Source: Pelagophyceae sp. CCMP2097 (taxonomy: Eukaryota; Sar; Pelagophyceae). Taken from it: 28,592 bases of DNA. The notes beneath the pieces were generated by a model. It saw only the letters and a list, made by a program, of their open reading frames with translations, did no database searches and was not told the DNA's origin. The position numbers were made by a program, and so were the translations under genes. Positions 9,500 to 17,012 of this stretch are shown here, one piece after another (the first letter of the stretch is position 1; each line of letters starts with the position of its first letter). The stretch covers positions 326,022 through 354,613 of the forward strand of contig MU657172.1 of NCBI GenBank assembly GCA_026770575.1. Reading direction: 5' to 3'.

Positions 9500-9844
9500 T
9501 CAGTTCAGAAACACCTCGAGCGTTTCGAGCGTCTTCTCGAACGAGAGGTTGCTCACGTTGGCGCGGCCGCCTCGAGGCTTCGGAGCATGCGTGCCTCGCC
9601 CTACGCATGCGCGCGTACGCTCGCCAGCCAAAGCTGCATAAATCGTCACACATCGAGGTTTCCTCACCTCGAGCGTTTCGAGCGTCTCCTCGATGCGCCG
9701 CCGCGCGGCCAGGAGCGACGCGTACTCCCGCTCGACGACGGCGAGGTCGGCGCCGCGCGCGCCTTCGTCGACGCCGGCGACGCCGTTTTCGACAAACGCC
9801 GCGGCGCCGGCCGAATCGCCGGCCGCGCGCGGCGTCGAGGCCAT
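9500..9844 (-). CDS. Small hypothetical protein, divergent from clathrin light chain
   Basis: A 114-codon minus-strand ORF starting MASTPRAAGD. Its first 60 residues look protein-like: an Ala/Gly-rich start, then a helical charged stretch (VVEREYASLLAARRRIEETL) that could form a short coiled coil. From the GTGAGG after ETLETLE at 9667 the sequence loses this character until FEKTLETLEVFLN and stop. Splicing from that GTGAGG to the AG at 9536 would keep frame and remove 132 bp, joining two copies of the TLETLE sequence. It lies back to back with the clathrin gene, 169 bp apart, so the two may share a promoter region. No family is recognised and it could be a chance ORF. Confidence 0.35.
   Translation of the reverse strand: MASTPRAAGDSAGAAAFVENGVAGVDEGARGADLAVVEREYASLLAARRRIEETLETLEVRKPRCVTIYAALAGERTRACVGRGTHAPKPRGGRANVSNLSFEKTLETLEVFLN
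9512..9693. repeat. 29-bp direct repeat pair, 153 bp apart
   Basis: 9512-9540 and 9665-9693 match at 28 of 29 positions (CACCTCGAGCGTTTCGAGCG plus nine more). The offset is a multiple of three, so the minus-strand ORF reads the same TLETLE peptide twice. One copy abuts a GTGAGG and the other an AG on the minus strand, consistent with an intron bounded by duplicated sequence. Confidence 0.7.
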
Positions 9845-10013
9845 CCTGGGAGGGTCTACCACAAAGGCTCTGCGCGCGCGCGGCCGACAGCCTTTTTGAA
9901 AGCCAAGAGAAGAGCTGCCACTGCCATGGCGCCAAGTAGGAAAGAATCAGGAAAGTCGCCAATTCCCACATCGGCGGCCGGGCACTTTGGGCCTCCGTCG
10001 CGTTCGAGCGGCG

Positions 10014-10498
10014 ATGGAGCCCGTCCCGGAGGCGTGGGAGGCGGCCTTCGAGGCGGCGGTGCGCGGCAAGGCGGACCGCGACACGGCCCTGCTTGTGGAG
10101 AAGAAGGTGCTAAAGAAAGCCGCGCTTCCGCAAAGGCGTCTCCGGACCGCCGGTCAAAAGACGCTCTCCGGCTGTAGGCGGCGGCTGAGCGCGCTTTGGA
10201 CACTTTCTACGACGGATTGACGGACCGCAAAGCTGTCCGGCAGGCGGCGAACCGCGAGCAGGAAGAAGCGCTGCAGGCGGCGGCGGCGCCGCCGGACGCG
10301 GCGGCCAACCCGTTCGAGCGTGAGCGGCCACTTTTCGCCTCGCAGACGGCGTTTGCCGCGGCCCCGTCGCGGCGCACGCCTCGCCTAGGCGTGGCGGACC
10401 TCATCGGCGGCAGCGCGAGCGCCGTCGATTCGGAGATGGTGATCATGCATGCGCTCCTCATCCGTTTGAAGAACGAGCCCATCGCCCGGCTCGCCTAG
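10014..10498 (+). CDS. Clathrin light chain
   Basis: Proposed exons 10014-10106, 10178-10319 and 10389-10498 (114 residues), with introns of 71 bp (GTGCTA...TGTAG) and 69 bp (GTGAGC...CCTAG). The spliced product follows the clathrin light chain plan: EPVPEAWEAAFEAAV (the family's EP...W segment), a charged heavy-chain-binding helix (AERALDTFYDGLTDRK, then ANREQEEAL), the junction motif NPFERVADLI created by the second splice (family NPWERV), and a C-terminal MHALLIRLKNEPI like the animal SRMRSVLISLKQAPL tail. Light chains coat clathrin triskelia and regulate assembly on vesicles. The usual acidic N-terminal region is missing, so the protein is short; an upstream exon may exist but I did not find it. 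Intron 2 has no in-frame stop and a length divisible by three, so retention keeps the frame. The last 63 bp are duplicated; an alternative model splices 10439-10498 and stops at 10561. Confidence 0.82.
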
Positions 10499-10569
10499 CG
10501 ACCCGCCATGCATGCGCTTCTCATCCGTTTGAAGAACGAGCCCATCGCCCGGCTCGCCTAGCGACCCGT
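10444..10569 (+). repeat. 63-bp tandem duplication at the clathrin gene 3' end
   Basis: Copy 1 is 10444-10506 and copy 2 is 10507-10569, with two differences (CTCCTC/CTTCTC and the penultimate base). Each copy encodes MHALLIRLKNEPIARLA and a TAG. The TAG of copy 1, preceded by GCC, also reads as a splice acceptor (GCCTAG), and ATG|GTGATC just before copy 1 reads as a donor. Confidence 0.9.
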
Positions 10570-10782
10570 CAGGCTCGGCTGCACGCCGCTACAAAGAAGC
10601 CAATGGCCGCGGGTCAACAAGGCCGCGCCAAGACACCGACACCGCGTCTGCCGGCCAAGTTGCGGCCCGACTATTTTAAGAGGTGTCCGCGCACTTCAAA
10701 GCCGCCGGGGGGCCGCTCGACATGCGGTTCGGCCCGCGTTTGCGCGGCCGCCCCCCCTTTTGGCGAGCGGCCTGGTGCTCTA
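10570..10782. other. Downstream of clathrin gene, unassigned
   Basis: GC-rich with protein-like words in changing plus frames, but nothing that resolves into a family. The TIR element at 10783 interrupts it. Confidence 0.3.
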
Positions 10783-11177
10783 CAGGGTGAATGCGTCAAT
10801 AAGATAGTAGCCAAAGGCAACCCGTTGCCTTTGGGATCTTAAAGCGTAAGCGAATCGACGGTGCCGGTCGCCTTTGCCTTCTTAAAATATAAGATAATCG
10901 GCCTTGAGGACCGTCTTCAGCCGCCCTTGGGCGACAAATATGGCAATAAAGTTCAAGCGCCTTTACCTGCGTGTCGCCACTCCAGTACTGGGCGGCAAGT
11001 GCCCCCAGAGGCTGCGCGTGCGACGCAACCACCACGCGCCTCGGCGGAAAAAGCGCCTTTTTTTAAGATAACGTCGGCCCGCCAGCGCCTTTCGCCTTCT
11101 TAAAAAATAAGCGACTGGCGTCAGAGACCGCCTTTGCCTTAAGATAAATCCACTATCTTATTGACGCATTCACCCTG
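10783..11177. mobile_element. 395-bp element with perfect 26-bp TIRs
   Basis: CAGGGTGAATGCGTCAATAA plus GATAGT at the left is exactly complemented at the right end (11152-11177). The interior repeats CGCCTTTGCCTTCTTAA-like words in both orientations and contains a near-perfect hairpin, CCAAAGGCAACCCGTTGCCT plus TTGG, just inside the left arm. Ends starting CAGGG recall the hAT superfamily, but I find no 8-bp duplication in the flanks (GTGCTCTA versus CTGATTTT). No ORF for a transposase. Perfect arms suggest a recent insertion or strong constraint on the ends. Confidence 0.78.
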
Positions 11178-11185
11178 CTGATTTT

Positions 11186-11234
11186 AAAAATCCCAGTTTG
11201 TTTTTTTGAAACAAAAACAGGCTGGGATTTAAAA
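11186..11234. repeat. Hairpin (TTTAAAAATCCCAG / CTGGGATTTAAAAA)
   Basis: AAATCCCAG at 11188 pairs with CTGGGATTT at 11222, continued by TTTGTTTTT and AAACAAAAAC in the loop flanks, giving a long imperfect stem. It lies immediately right of the TIR element. It is not clearly a terminator since no gene reads into it. Confidence 0.55.
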
Positions 11235-11689
11235 ACATGCTGGGACTCGCGTCCCGTAAATCCTCTACAGGCTCGTGTCGTGACGAGGAGCACGTTTGCG
11301 CGTCCGTTGTGGGAAAGCGGACATTCACTTTTGACATAAACACACACCTTTTTTTACTTCGGCGACCTGAATTGGAACCCGATAATGCGGTCGAGATCTG
11401 GCTTGCATGTTGCCGTCCGAGTTCAGGAGCTTGCACGTCACCTCGTCGCACCCGTGCTGTGCGACGTGCCAAGTTTTGTAGCAGTTGGTGCAAAAGCGGC
11501 GTCTATAGCTCCAAAACTTTGTTTCGAGAGTCACGCGCCCGCGCTTCGACGCGGCGCGTTGGCTTCGCAGTCAGCACCCTTCGCGGGGATGAATGGTCAA
11601 CGATGATACAAATACATCCCGCATCAGGGGCCGTAGCACTTATCATCATCAGCGGATATCATTTTAGCCGGGAGCCTACTACTCTTCAA
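11235..11689. other. Intergenic, no gene seen
   Basis: Short ORFs on both strands contain cysteine-rich words but do not fit a recognisable domain. No repeats are obvious. Confidence 0.4.
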
Positions 11690-12000
11690 CGAAACAAAGA
11701 GTCGCCAAGCGAGGCTTTTTAAACGAAACTAAACATCAAACAGGGACGATGCTCAAAATAAACATGAAGAGGGAGACGCCGATGTCGGATCGGGCTGATT
11801 TCGGGGGCGCTGCGACCGGACGGGGCCAACTAGAGGTTCAATCCACCTAAGGAATTTGCGATCCGACCACGCGCGCCGAAGCCGCGAGCGAAAACATGGT
11901 CCGAGAAATCCGAAAAACTTCCCAAAAGTGCAAACTGAACCCCTCTCCTTTGATGACTTGTTTTTGTTAAAGAGCAAATGCCTCTGTGGTGGTAAGCCAG
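11690..12000 (+). repeat. Family R copy 1 (dispersed repeat, partner at 13895)
   Basis: AACGAAACAAAGAGTCGCCA, GCCGATGTCGGATCGGGCTG, ATTTCGGGGGCGCTGCGACC, GGACGGGGCCAACTAGAGG, then CGATCCGAC and AAACTTCCCAAAAGTGCAAA. The same order occurs at 13895-14156. The GATTT-GGGGCGCTGCGAC part is also related to the long arms of the foldback element at 14419-14776, so this may be a solo or deleted member of that element family. Confidence 0.75.
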
Positions 12001-12135
12001 ATTTTTGGAGGCCCATAACCAGCGTTTTCGCAGAAAATCCGTCTCGGGTATTTTGGAGAGAAGTTTCGGATAATAGTGGCTCCCATCTCGGCGCCCGGGC
12101 GCCTCGGTCAGCCCCTCTCCTGGAGAATTTCTTGG

Positions 12136-12835
12136 ATCCACGTGTTGGTCTCGCCCGACTCCTCAATCCATGTCATCAAATTCCTAGGCAGCGCAAATGC
12201 CGGTGCCGTTTCAACTTGGTTTATATGATGCCTTCTGTGGTCGAGTTAGGGATCTTGCGCTTCGTGCAAGGGGGCCCTCTAGGAAGATATTGGAGCCACG
12301 TGTTGGTCTCACCCGCCTTGTTGTTCTGCACCATCAACTTCCTGAACAGCGCGATACCGGCGCCGTTAGAGCTTATACCGAAAGAAACTTCTTATACCTG
12401 CTCCAGCGACTTACGCGGCGTGTGGGCAAGGACGTCAAGGTAGCTTCGTACCTTGTGTTGGTAGCGCATACCTCGCCAATCCATGCCATCAACTTCCTAG
12501 GCAGCGCGCTACTAGCGCCGAATCTGCTCGAAACGGAAAAAAACTCGGTTTGATGAGATCGGGTGTTTTCCTCGGCGCGTGGGCGCCCCCGTCGGGACTT
12601 ATTCGTACCATGTGTCGGTCGCGCCTGGTTCATCAATCCATGCCCTCATATGCCCTTGCCGCGCGATGCCAGCGCCGATATCGTTGGAAACGGGAAATTT
12701 TGCTTGCTCGAGTTTGAGCGTCGTGCTCTTCGTGTAGGCCTCCCCCCAGAGACTCATTGGGGCCACGTGTTGGTTTCGCCTGCTTCATCATCCTGCACCA
12801 TCAACTTCCTAGGCAGCGCGATACAGGCGCTGGTA
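12136..12835 (-). repeat. Five diverged copies of a ~155-bp repeat, possibly ex-coding
   Basis: Copies begin near 12138, 12297, 12450, 12607 and 12764 with a CACGTGTTGGTCTC-like core followed about 40 bases on by CATCAACTTCCTAGGCAGCG. Read on the minus strand, the copies give related peptides, such as ALPRNLMTWIEESGETNTW, ALFRKLMVQNNKAGETNTW and ALPRKLMVQDDEAGETNTW. The shared peptide pattern despite DNA divergence suggests that the array once coded for a tandem repeat protein of about 50 residues per unit. Frames are not continuous between copies. I do not recognise the module. Confidence 0.6.
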
Positions 12836-13173
12836 TGGCTTGCTCTGGAACATGGAGCCTCTGGGCGAGTAGAATATGTTAACCAAGAAGGATAAAACAA
12901 TTTAATCAAATCTCAAATCCTTAATCACCACAGCCGTTAGCCCACGCCGCGCCTCGATGACGCGGGCGTTGTCGCATAACCAGCCTCTCCACTGCGACGA
13001 TCAAGTGGCCTCTCACCCCCACAAAAATCGTCCAGCGTGTCGTCTTGCGCTGTGGTCGGGCCAGTGCACTCGGTGCGGTTAAGTTCCCGTCTGAACCAAT
13101 GTGACACCACCTTAAGGGAGGCGCTTCGTTCACTCGCTTGCGAGTGCATTCGTTGCGTGTGCCCAAAGGTATT
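12836..13173. other. Intergenic, no gene seen
   Basis: Short ORFs on both strands only. It ends where the SINE-like copy begins. Confidence 0.4.
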
Positions 13174-13488
13174 AGGTCTACTGCGTCTACTAACAGCGTG
13201 TAAAAAGGTTTTACACGAGGTCGCCGGTTCGAGTCCGGCTGTGTGAATACCTGGGCTGAAATGTCAGCGAGTGAAATTAAGGGTCGCCGGTTCGAATCCG
13301 GGTTTTGACCTCGCTAAAAAATGGGGTGTGTTTATATACACTTTTCTTAACTGGCTCCTGGCACTGGGACCGGAAATCCCTTTTGCCAGGGCATACGCCA
13401 GTGAAGTTTGTGTCTTAATCTCGTGTCATTTGCCGCTCCTTGATGATCAGCCTCGGCTGCATCTTGGATCAAGTGGTTTTCTCACCCC
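13174..13488 (+). repeat. SINE-like element with two tRNA T-arm/B-box modules, copy 1
   Basis: Order: AGGTCTACTGCGTCTACTAA, a hairpin CGTGTAAAA-TTTTACACG, GAGGTCGCCGGTTCGAGTCC (T-arm, Pol III B-box), then CAGCGAGTGAAAT, a second T-arm GTCGCCGGTTCGAATCCGGG, the CTGGCTCCTGGCACTGGGAC module, and TTGGATCAAGTGGTTTTCTC. Copy 2 at 26354-26655 has the same order. No full cloverleaf can be drawn. A tRNA-derived, Pol III-transcribed short retroposon is the simplest reading; no poly(A) tail or target duplication is clear. Confidence 0.68.
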
Positions 13489-13894
13489 AACTGCGACGCC
13501 CGATAGTAGAGGCGCTTTAGACCCTCGCAAACTTTTGGAAATCGCTCTCTATGTTTACACTTTCGCGATTACCTGGGATTTACGAGGTGTAAACTGATTT
13601 TGATACCCCCCCCCCCCCAATTAACGTCCCGCGACCCGGCCACGGGTCCACAGACCGGCTAAGGGACTTTTACTACGCGCGTTCGCTACGTCACGGTTGG
13701 TCCTATAGGGTATGGCGCATCAAACGCTTCGATGAACTTCACTGACCCAGTGTCCAAATTCTGGCCCAGCGGTGGACTCAAGAACCCATTTTGGATTTGA
13801 TAATTGCCTTACTGAGAAATTCCGGCGCATATTCGCCCCAAAAAGTAAAAGTGGACTATGATGTGGCCCTGCAGCGGAGTTTGCTCCTCTTTAA
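13489..13894. other. Intergenic, no gene seen
   Basis: Contains a C14 run near 13605 and otherwise unremarkable sequence. Confidence 0.4.
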
Positions 13895-14156
13895 CAAAAC
13901 AAGCCGCCAAGCGAGAGTGATCCTTAAAAATAAACACAACGAGGGGTACGCCGATGTCGGATCGGACTGATTTCGGGGGCGCTGCGACCGGACGGGGCCA
14001 ACTAGAGGACCCCCTGGGGGATTTGCGATCCGACAGCGCGCGCCTGCGCCGCGGGCGAAAATGTAATCCGAAAAATCCGAAAACTTCCCAAAAGTGCAAA
14101 TATGACCCCTCTTCTTTGGCGTTATGTTTATTTGACGAGGTACCATCATAAGCCAA
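13895..14156 (+). repeat. Family R copy 2
   Basis: Homologous to 11690-12000: CCGCCAAGCGAG, GCCGATGTCGGATCGGACTG, ATTTCGGGGGCGCTGCGACC, GGACGGGGCCAACTAGAGGA, AAACTTCCCAAAAGTGCAAA. The part around GCGACCGGACGGGGCCAACT is identical in both copies. Confidence 0.75.
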
Positions 14157-14418
14157 CCCAATCGCGCGGATGTTACTACGGAGCATAAAGCCCGAAAGCC
14201 GCGTGTTTTCGTGAAATTGTTTGTGTTTAAGTCAATAGTGAATGTCCGGGACTTACGGCACGTCGACTATCAGCCTGGTGCTCGTAGCTGCGGGTTATTA
14301 TTAAAGTCCCATCCCCCTTTCTCTGGAAAAAAATCCGAAGTTGTATAGCCATGCGCGTTAACGATTTCAAAGCTAAAAGGAATTAATCTCGTTTTTTTTT
14401 CGACGCAGAGTAGGCTAT
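14157..14418. other. Intergenic, no gene seen
   Basis: No repeat or ORF of note. Confidence 0.35.
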
Positions 14419-14776
14419 TTTGTTACATCGTTGAAAAGAGCGGGGTGCCGCCCCGGCCTGATTTGTGGGGCGTTGCGACGGGACGGGCCCCGCCTGAGAG
14501 ACTCCCCATTTTCCCCGCAATCCGACGGCGCGTTCCAGCGCTGCCGGTAAAGTTGTGGGACATCAGAGAACACCCCACATAAGATTTCCCCTTCGATACT
14601 TTTCTCTTGTTTTTCGGTACTTTTTGAAACACAATTTCCCCCGCAGCTCTGTTGCGCACCGTCGGATCGCGGAGAAAATGGAGGGGTATCTCAAGCGGGG
14701 CCTTTCCCGTCGCAGCGCCCCCCCAAACCAGGCCGATCCGAGGTCGGCGCCCCACTCTTCCTAACGATGTGACAAA
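14419..14776. mobile_element. 358-bp foldback element with ~100-bp inverted arms
   Basis: The left arm (TTTGTTACATCGTTGAAAAG on) and the reverse complement of the right arm (TTTGTCACATCGTTAGGAAG on) align for about 100 bases with scattered differences: both continue with GGGG-GCCG, CCTG-TTTG-GGGGCG, TGCGACGGGA and GGCCCCGC, and reach CCGACGG. The arms leave only a short centre, so most of the element can fold on itself. Similarity of the arms to family R (11690, 13895) indicates one family with full and partial members. There is no ORF. Confidence 0.65.
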
Positions 14777-14843
14777 TGCCAGAGGAAGGTCCTTCTGGAC
14801 TGGATGGTAGACCCCCGGTTTGTCTGCCCTGTCATTTATTTTA

Positions 14844-15177
14844 ATTGTGGCTGGGGTAAGTAGAAATGCAACCTTACTGGCGAGGGGATTTATCGAGGAA
14901 AACGCGATTTAGTGTTCGAGCGGTTTTAGTGATCTGGGCGCGACCCGCGCGAGCGTGCGCACACGCACAGCCAAAACTCGTTGTGGGAAAAACGGGGAAA
15001 CGTACCCTTTTTGTTCAATTCCTACTTGCCCCGGGTCCTCCCGCGTTGAGTACGACAATTTTTACAGCGGCGTTTGGACGATTCGACCGGGCTCGCCAAG
15101 ATCTACACCGTAGGCCAGCTAACTCGAATTTGATTTGCTGGTAGTAATGTTGCATTTCTACTTGCCCCAGCCACAAT
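14844..15177. mobile_element. 334-bp TIR element (ATTGTGGCTGGGG ends)
   Basis: 14844-14880 and the reverse complement of 15141-15177 agree at 33 of 37 positions: ATTGTGGCTGGGG, then AAGTAGAAATGCAAC, then TTACT. The centre carries GCGTGCGCACACGCACAGCC and no ORF. The right end runs into an (AAT)n/(ATT)n palindrome, so any target duplication is obscured. Confidence 0.75.
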
Positions 15178-15206
15178 AATAATAATAAATTATTATTATT
15201 ATAAAA
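15174..15206. repeat. AAT/ATT palindrome between two elements
   Basis: CAATAATAATAATAATAAAT followed by TATTATTATTATAA: a trinucleotide run that folds back on itself. It lies exactly between the elements ending at 15177 and beginning at 15220. Confidence 0.7.
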
Positions 15207-15219
15207 CTCGAACTAAAAC

Positions 15220-15619
15220 TACTGGACGGCCACGCCACTTTGCCGGTCAAGGGGCCTCGGCAAAAAAAAACGCGAATCTGCGGTTCCGCATACCGGACCG
15301 GCAAACCTTAACGGCATTTATGGACTTTTCTTAAAATTTAAAAACAAAATTTCAAATAATGAGTTGATCGTTTTAAATTTCGACCTTGCCTTTGACTCGC
15401 CCAAGAAGGGTCTTCTCCCAATCTCAATCTGTGCAAACGCTTTTTCCAAGGCCCTGAAAACTTCGCGACGCGCCTGAAAATTTCGCGGCGGCGGTTGCTG
15501 GAGTGCGCGATCGGGTACCGGCATTTGCGGACTTTTTAATATTTGCCGGATTTTCATTTGGACTTGGCTGATTGGCCATGGAATTTGGCCAAACGGCAAA
15601 GTGGCTGAGCCGTCCAGTA
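15220..15619. mobile_element. 400-bp TIR element (TACTGGACGGC ends)
   Basis: Left TACTGGACGGCCACGCCACT and right, reverse complemented, TACTGGACGGCTCAGCCACT, with homology over about 26 bp (three central differences). TA at both outer ends allows a TA target duplication. ACCGGCA and GGACTTTT words repeat inside. ORFs are short and unrecognisable. Confidence 0.62.
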
Positions 15620-15628
15620 TTATAATTA

Positions 15629-15802
15629 CCAATTAGAATCGGGTCCCAATTGGAATCTAACCTGGCCAATCAGGGGGCTTAAAAAATAACATGTTCAGAA
15701 AAATAATTTTGAATCAATAAATAAGGAACTCAAAAATATGGAATATGCTCAGAAAAAGTTAGATTGTAATTGGGGCACTTCCGCGAAAGCCATTCTTATT
15801 GG
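15629..15802. mobile_element. MITE-like element, family M1 copy 2 (diverged)
   Basis: CCAATTAGAATCGGGTCCCA at the left and its inverted counterpart near 15770-15802. The interior shares with 6647-6845, in order, GGCCAATCAGGG, ACATGTTCAGAAAAA, GAATATGCTCAGAAAAAG, TGTAATTGGGGCACTTCC and GCGAAAGCCATT. The outermost GGAAGTT ends of copy 1 are missing or too diverged, so this copy is degraded. Confidence 0.62.
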
Positions 15803-15974
15803 GCACACGCACCTGTGCGTGAACACATAAAAAGATATGGGCCCGGGCTCCTAGGGTCTCCACGTCCCAGGCAATGTCTGAAGCCCCGACATAAGGCCCG
15901 TTAAACGGAATCGAAATAGAGTACTAGGGGTTTCCCGACCCCGGCCCAGCCTCCCCAGGCCCCCGCCGCGCCCG
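15803..15974. other. Spacer before the tandem array
   Basis: Contains GCGTGTGCCC/GGGCACACGC-like words and a C-rich stretch leading into the array. No gene. Confidence 0.35.
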
Positions 15975-16561
15975 CGCCCCCTCCCAGGCCGCCCCGGGTC
16001 GCAGTGGAGTTGCGAGTTGGAGGTGGTCTGAAAATTCCGGGTTCGAGTCCCGGAGGAGTTATTTCCTTTTATTGGTCTTTGGGTTAAGTGCAGCCGGCCG
16101 CAGCCGGCCACAACCGGTCGGCCGGAGCCGGCTACAGCCGTTGGTGGTGGTCTGAAGATTCCGGGTTCGAGTCCCGGAAGAGTTATTTTCTTTCGCCCCC
16201 TCCCAGGCCGCCCCGGGTCGCAGTGGAGTTGCGAGTTGGAGGTGGTCTGAAAATTCCGGGTTCGAGTCCCGGAGGAGTTATTTCCTTGTATTGGTCTTTG
16301 GGTTAAGTGCAGCCGGCCGCAGCCGGCCACAACCGGTCGGCCGGAGCCGGCTACAGCCGTTGGTGGTGGTCTGAAGATTCAGGGTTCGAGTCCCGGAAGA
16401 GTTATTTTCTTTCGCCCCCTCCCAGGCCGCCCCGAGTCGCAGTGGAGTTGCGAGTTGGAGGTGGTCTGAAAATTCCGGGTTCAAGTCCCGGAGGAGTTAT
16501 TTCCTTTTATTGGTCTTTGGGTTAAGTGCAGCCGGCCGCAGCCGGCCACAACCGGTCGGCC
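15975..16561 (+). repeat. 219-bp tandem array with tRNA T-arm-like modules (left part)
   Basis: Units start at 15975, 16194 and 16413 (CGCCCCCTCCCAGGCCGCCC), an exact 219-bp period; the third is cut at 16561 by the element that follows. Each full unit holds two TCTGAARATTCCGGGTTCGA-type modules, whose CCGGG-TTCGAGT-CCCGG is a perfect T-arm and Pol III B-box, and GCCGGCCGCAGCCGGCC palindromes. The modules continue after the insertion at 17013-17335. No acceptor stem partner for the GAGTTATTT tail is present, so these are not tRNAs. The long minus-strand ORF across the array merely reads the repeat. Confidence 0.85.
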
Positions 16562-17012
16562 CTAGGCTGGCAATTACCCGGGGTTTTACCGGGAAGGCGC
16601 ATAATTGCTCGGTATTCCTGGGCATGGCAGTAATATGCAGTAATATCGCCAAAATGGTTACTGCCCCCCAAAAAAATCTTCTTTAGTGCGCAAGAGAGCT
16701 CTCTACGTGCCCTCTGGGCGACTAGGAGCCTAGCACGCCACTCGGCCGAGCATTTGAAGTTTTTTTTGATGGTCGGCGCGAATGTCGGCGATCATGTCGT
16801 GCAGGCCCTCGTTTTCGCCAAAGTCGAGTGGAATTCACAGCCAGTCGTTCGTTCAAAAGTTGGGGAGAAGCAAAGTCGTTTTCGCACTTGCCGAGTACTA
16901 GTAATACGGACCGCAGCGCGCCGCGCGCTGGATTTTTGGCTTGCGGAGTAACGCAATTACCTCGGATTTCTTTACCTCGGAGTAGTCAGTAACCGAGTAA
17001 TTACCAGCCTAG
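16562..17012. mobile_element. 451-bp non-autonomous element with 8-bp target duplication (hAT-like)
   Basis: Ends match CTAGGCTGGYAATTACYCGG on both sides (20-bp inverted repeats, two transitions). GGTCGGCC lies directly outside each end (16554-16561 and 17013-17020), and the uninterrupted array units nearby contain this sequence once (ACCGGTCGGCCGGAGCC), so it is a genuine 8-bp target site duplication. Eight bases is the size used by hAT-superfamily transposases; the terminal bases are not a textbook hAT end. AATTACCTCGG-like words repeat in the subterminal regions. No transposase is encoded; the longest ORF is 65 codons. Confidence 0.85.

Noticed and set aside
9326..10177. 283-codon plus-strand ORF
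   Set aside because: Arg/Pro-rich, out of frame with the clathrin light chain exon and partly antisense to the minus-strand ORF; no recognisable domain.
10783..11177. 8-bp target duplication for the CAGGG-ended element
   Set aside because: The flanks GTGCTCTA and CTGATTTT do not match, so superfamily assignment was left open.
13200..13320. tRNA genes at the GGTTCGANTCC sites (also 840, 16040-17210, 26395, 26460)
   Set aside because: Only the T-arm half is present; no acceptor stem pairing, D-arm or proper anticodon loop can be drawn.
15851..16330. 159-codon minus-strand ORF rich in SSGTRTRNFQTT peptides
   Set aside because: It is the tRNA T-arm-like tandem repeat read backwards; a common false protein prediction.
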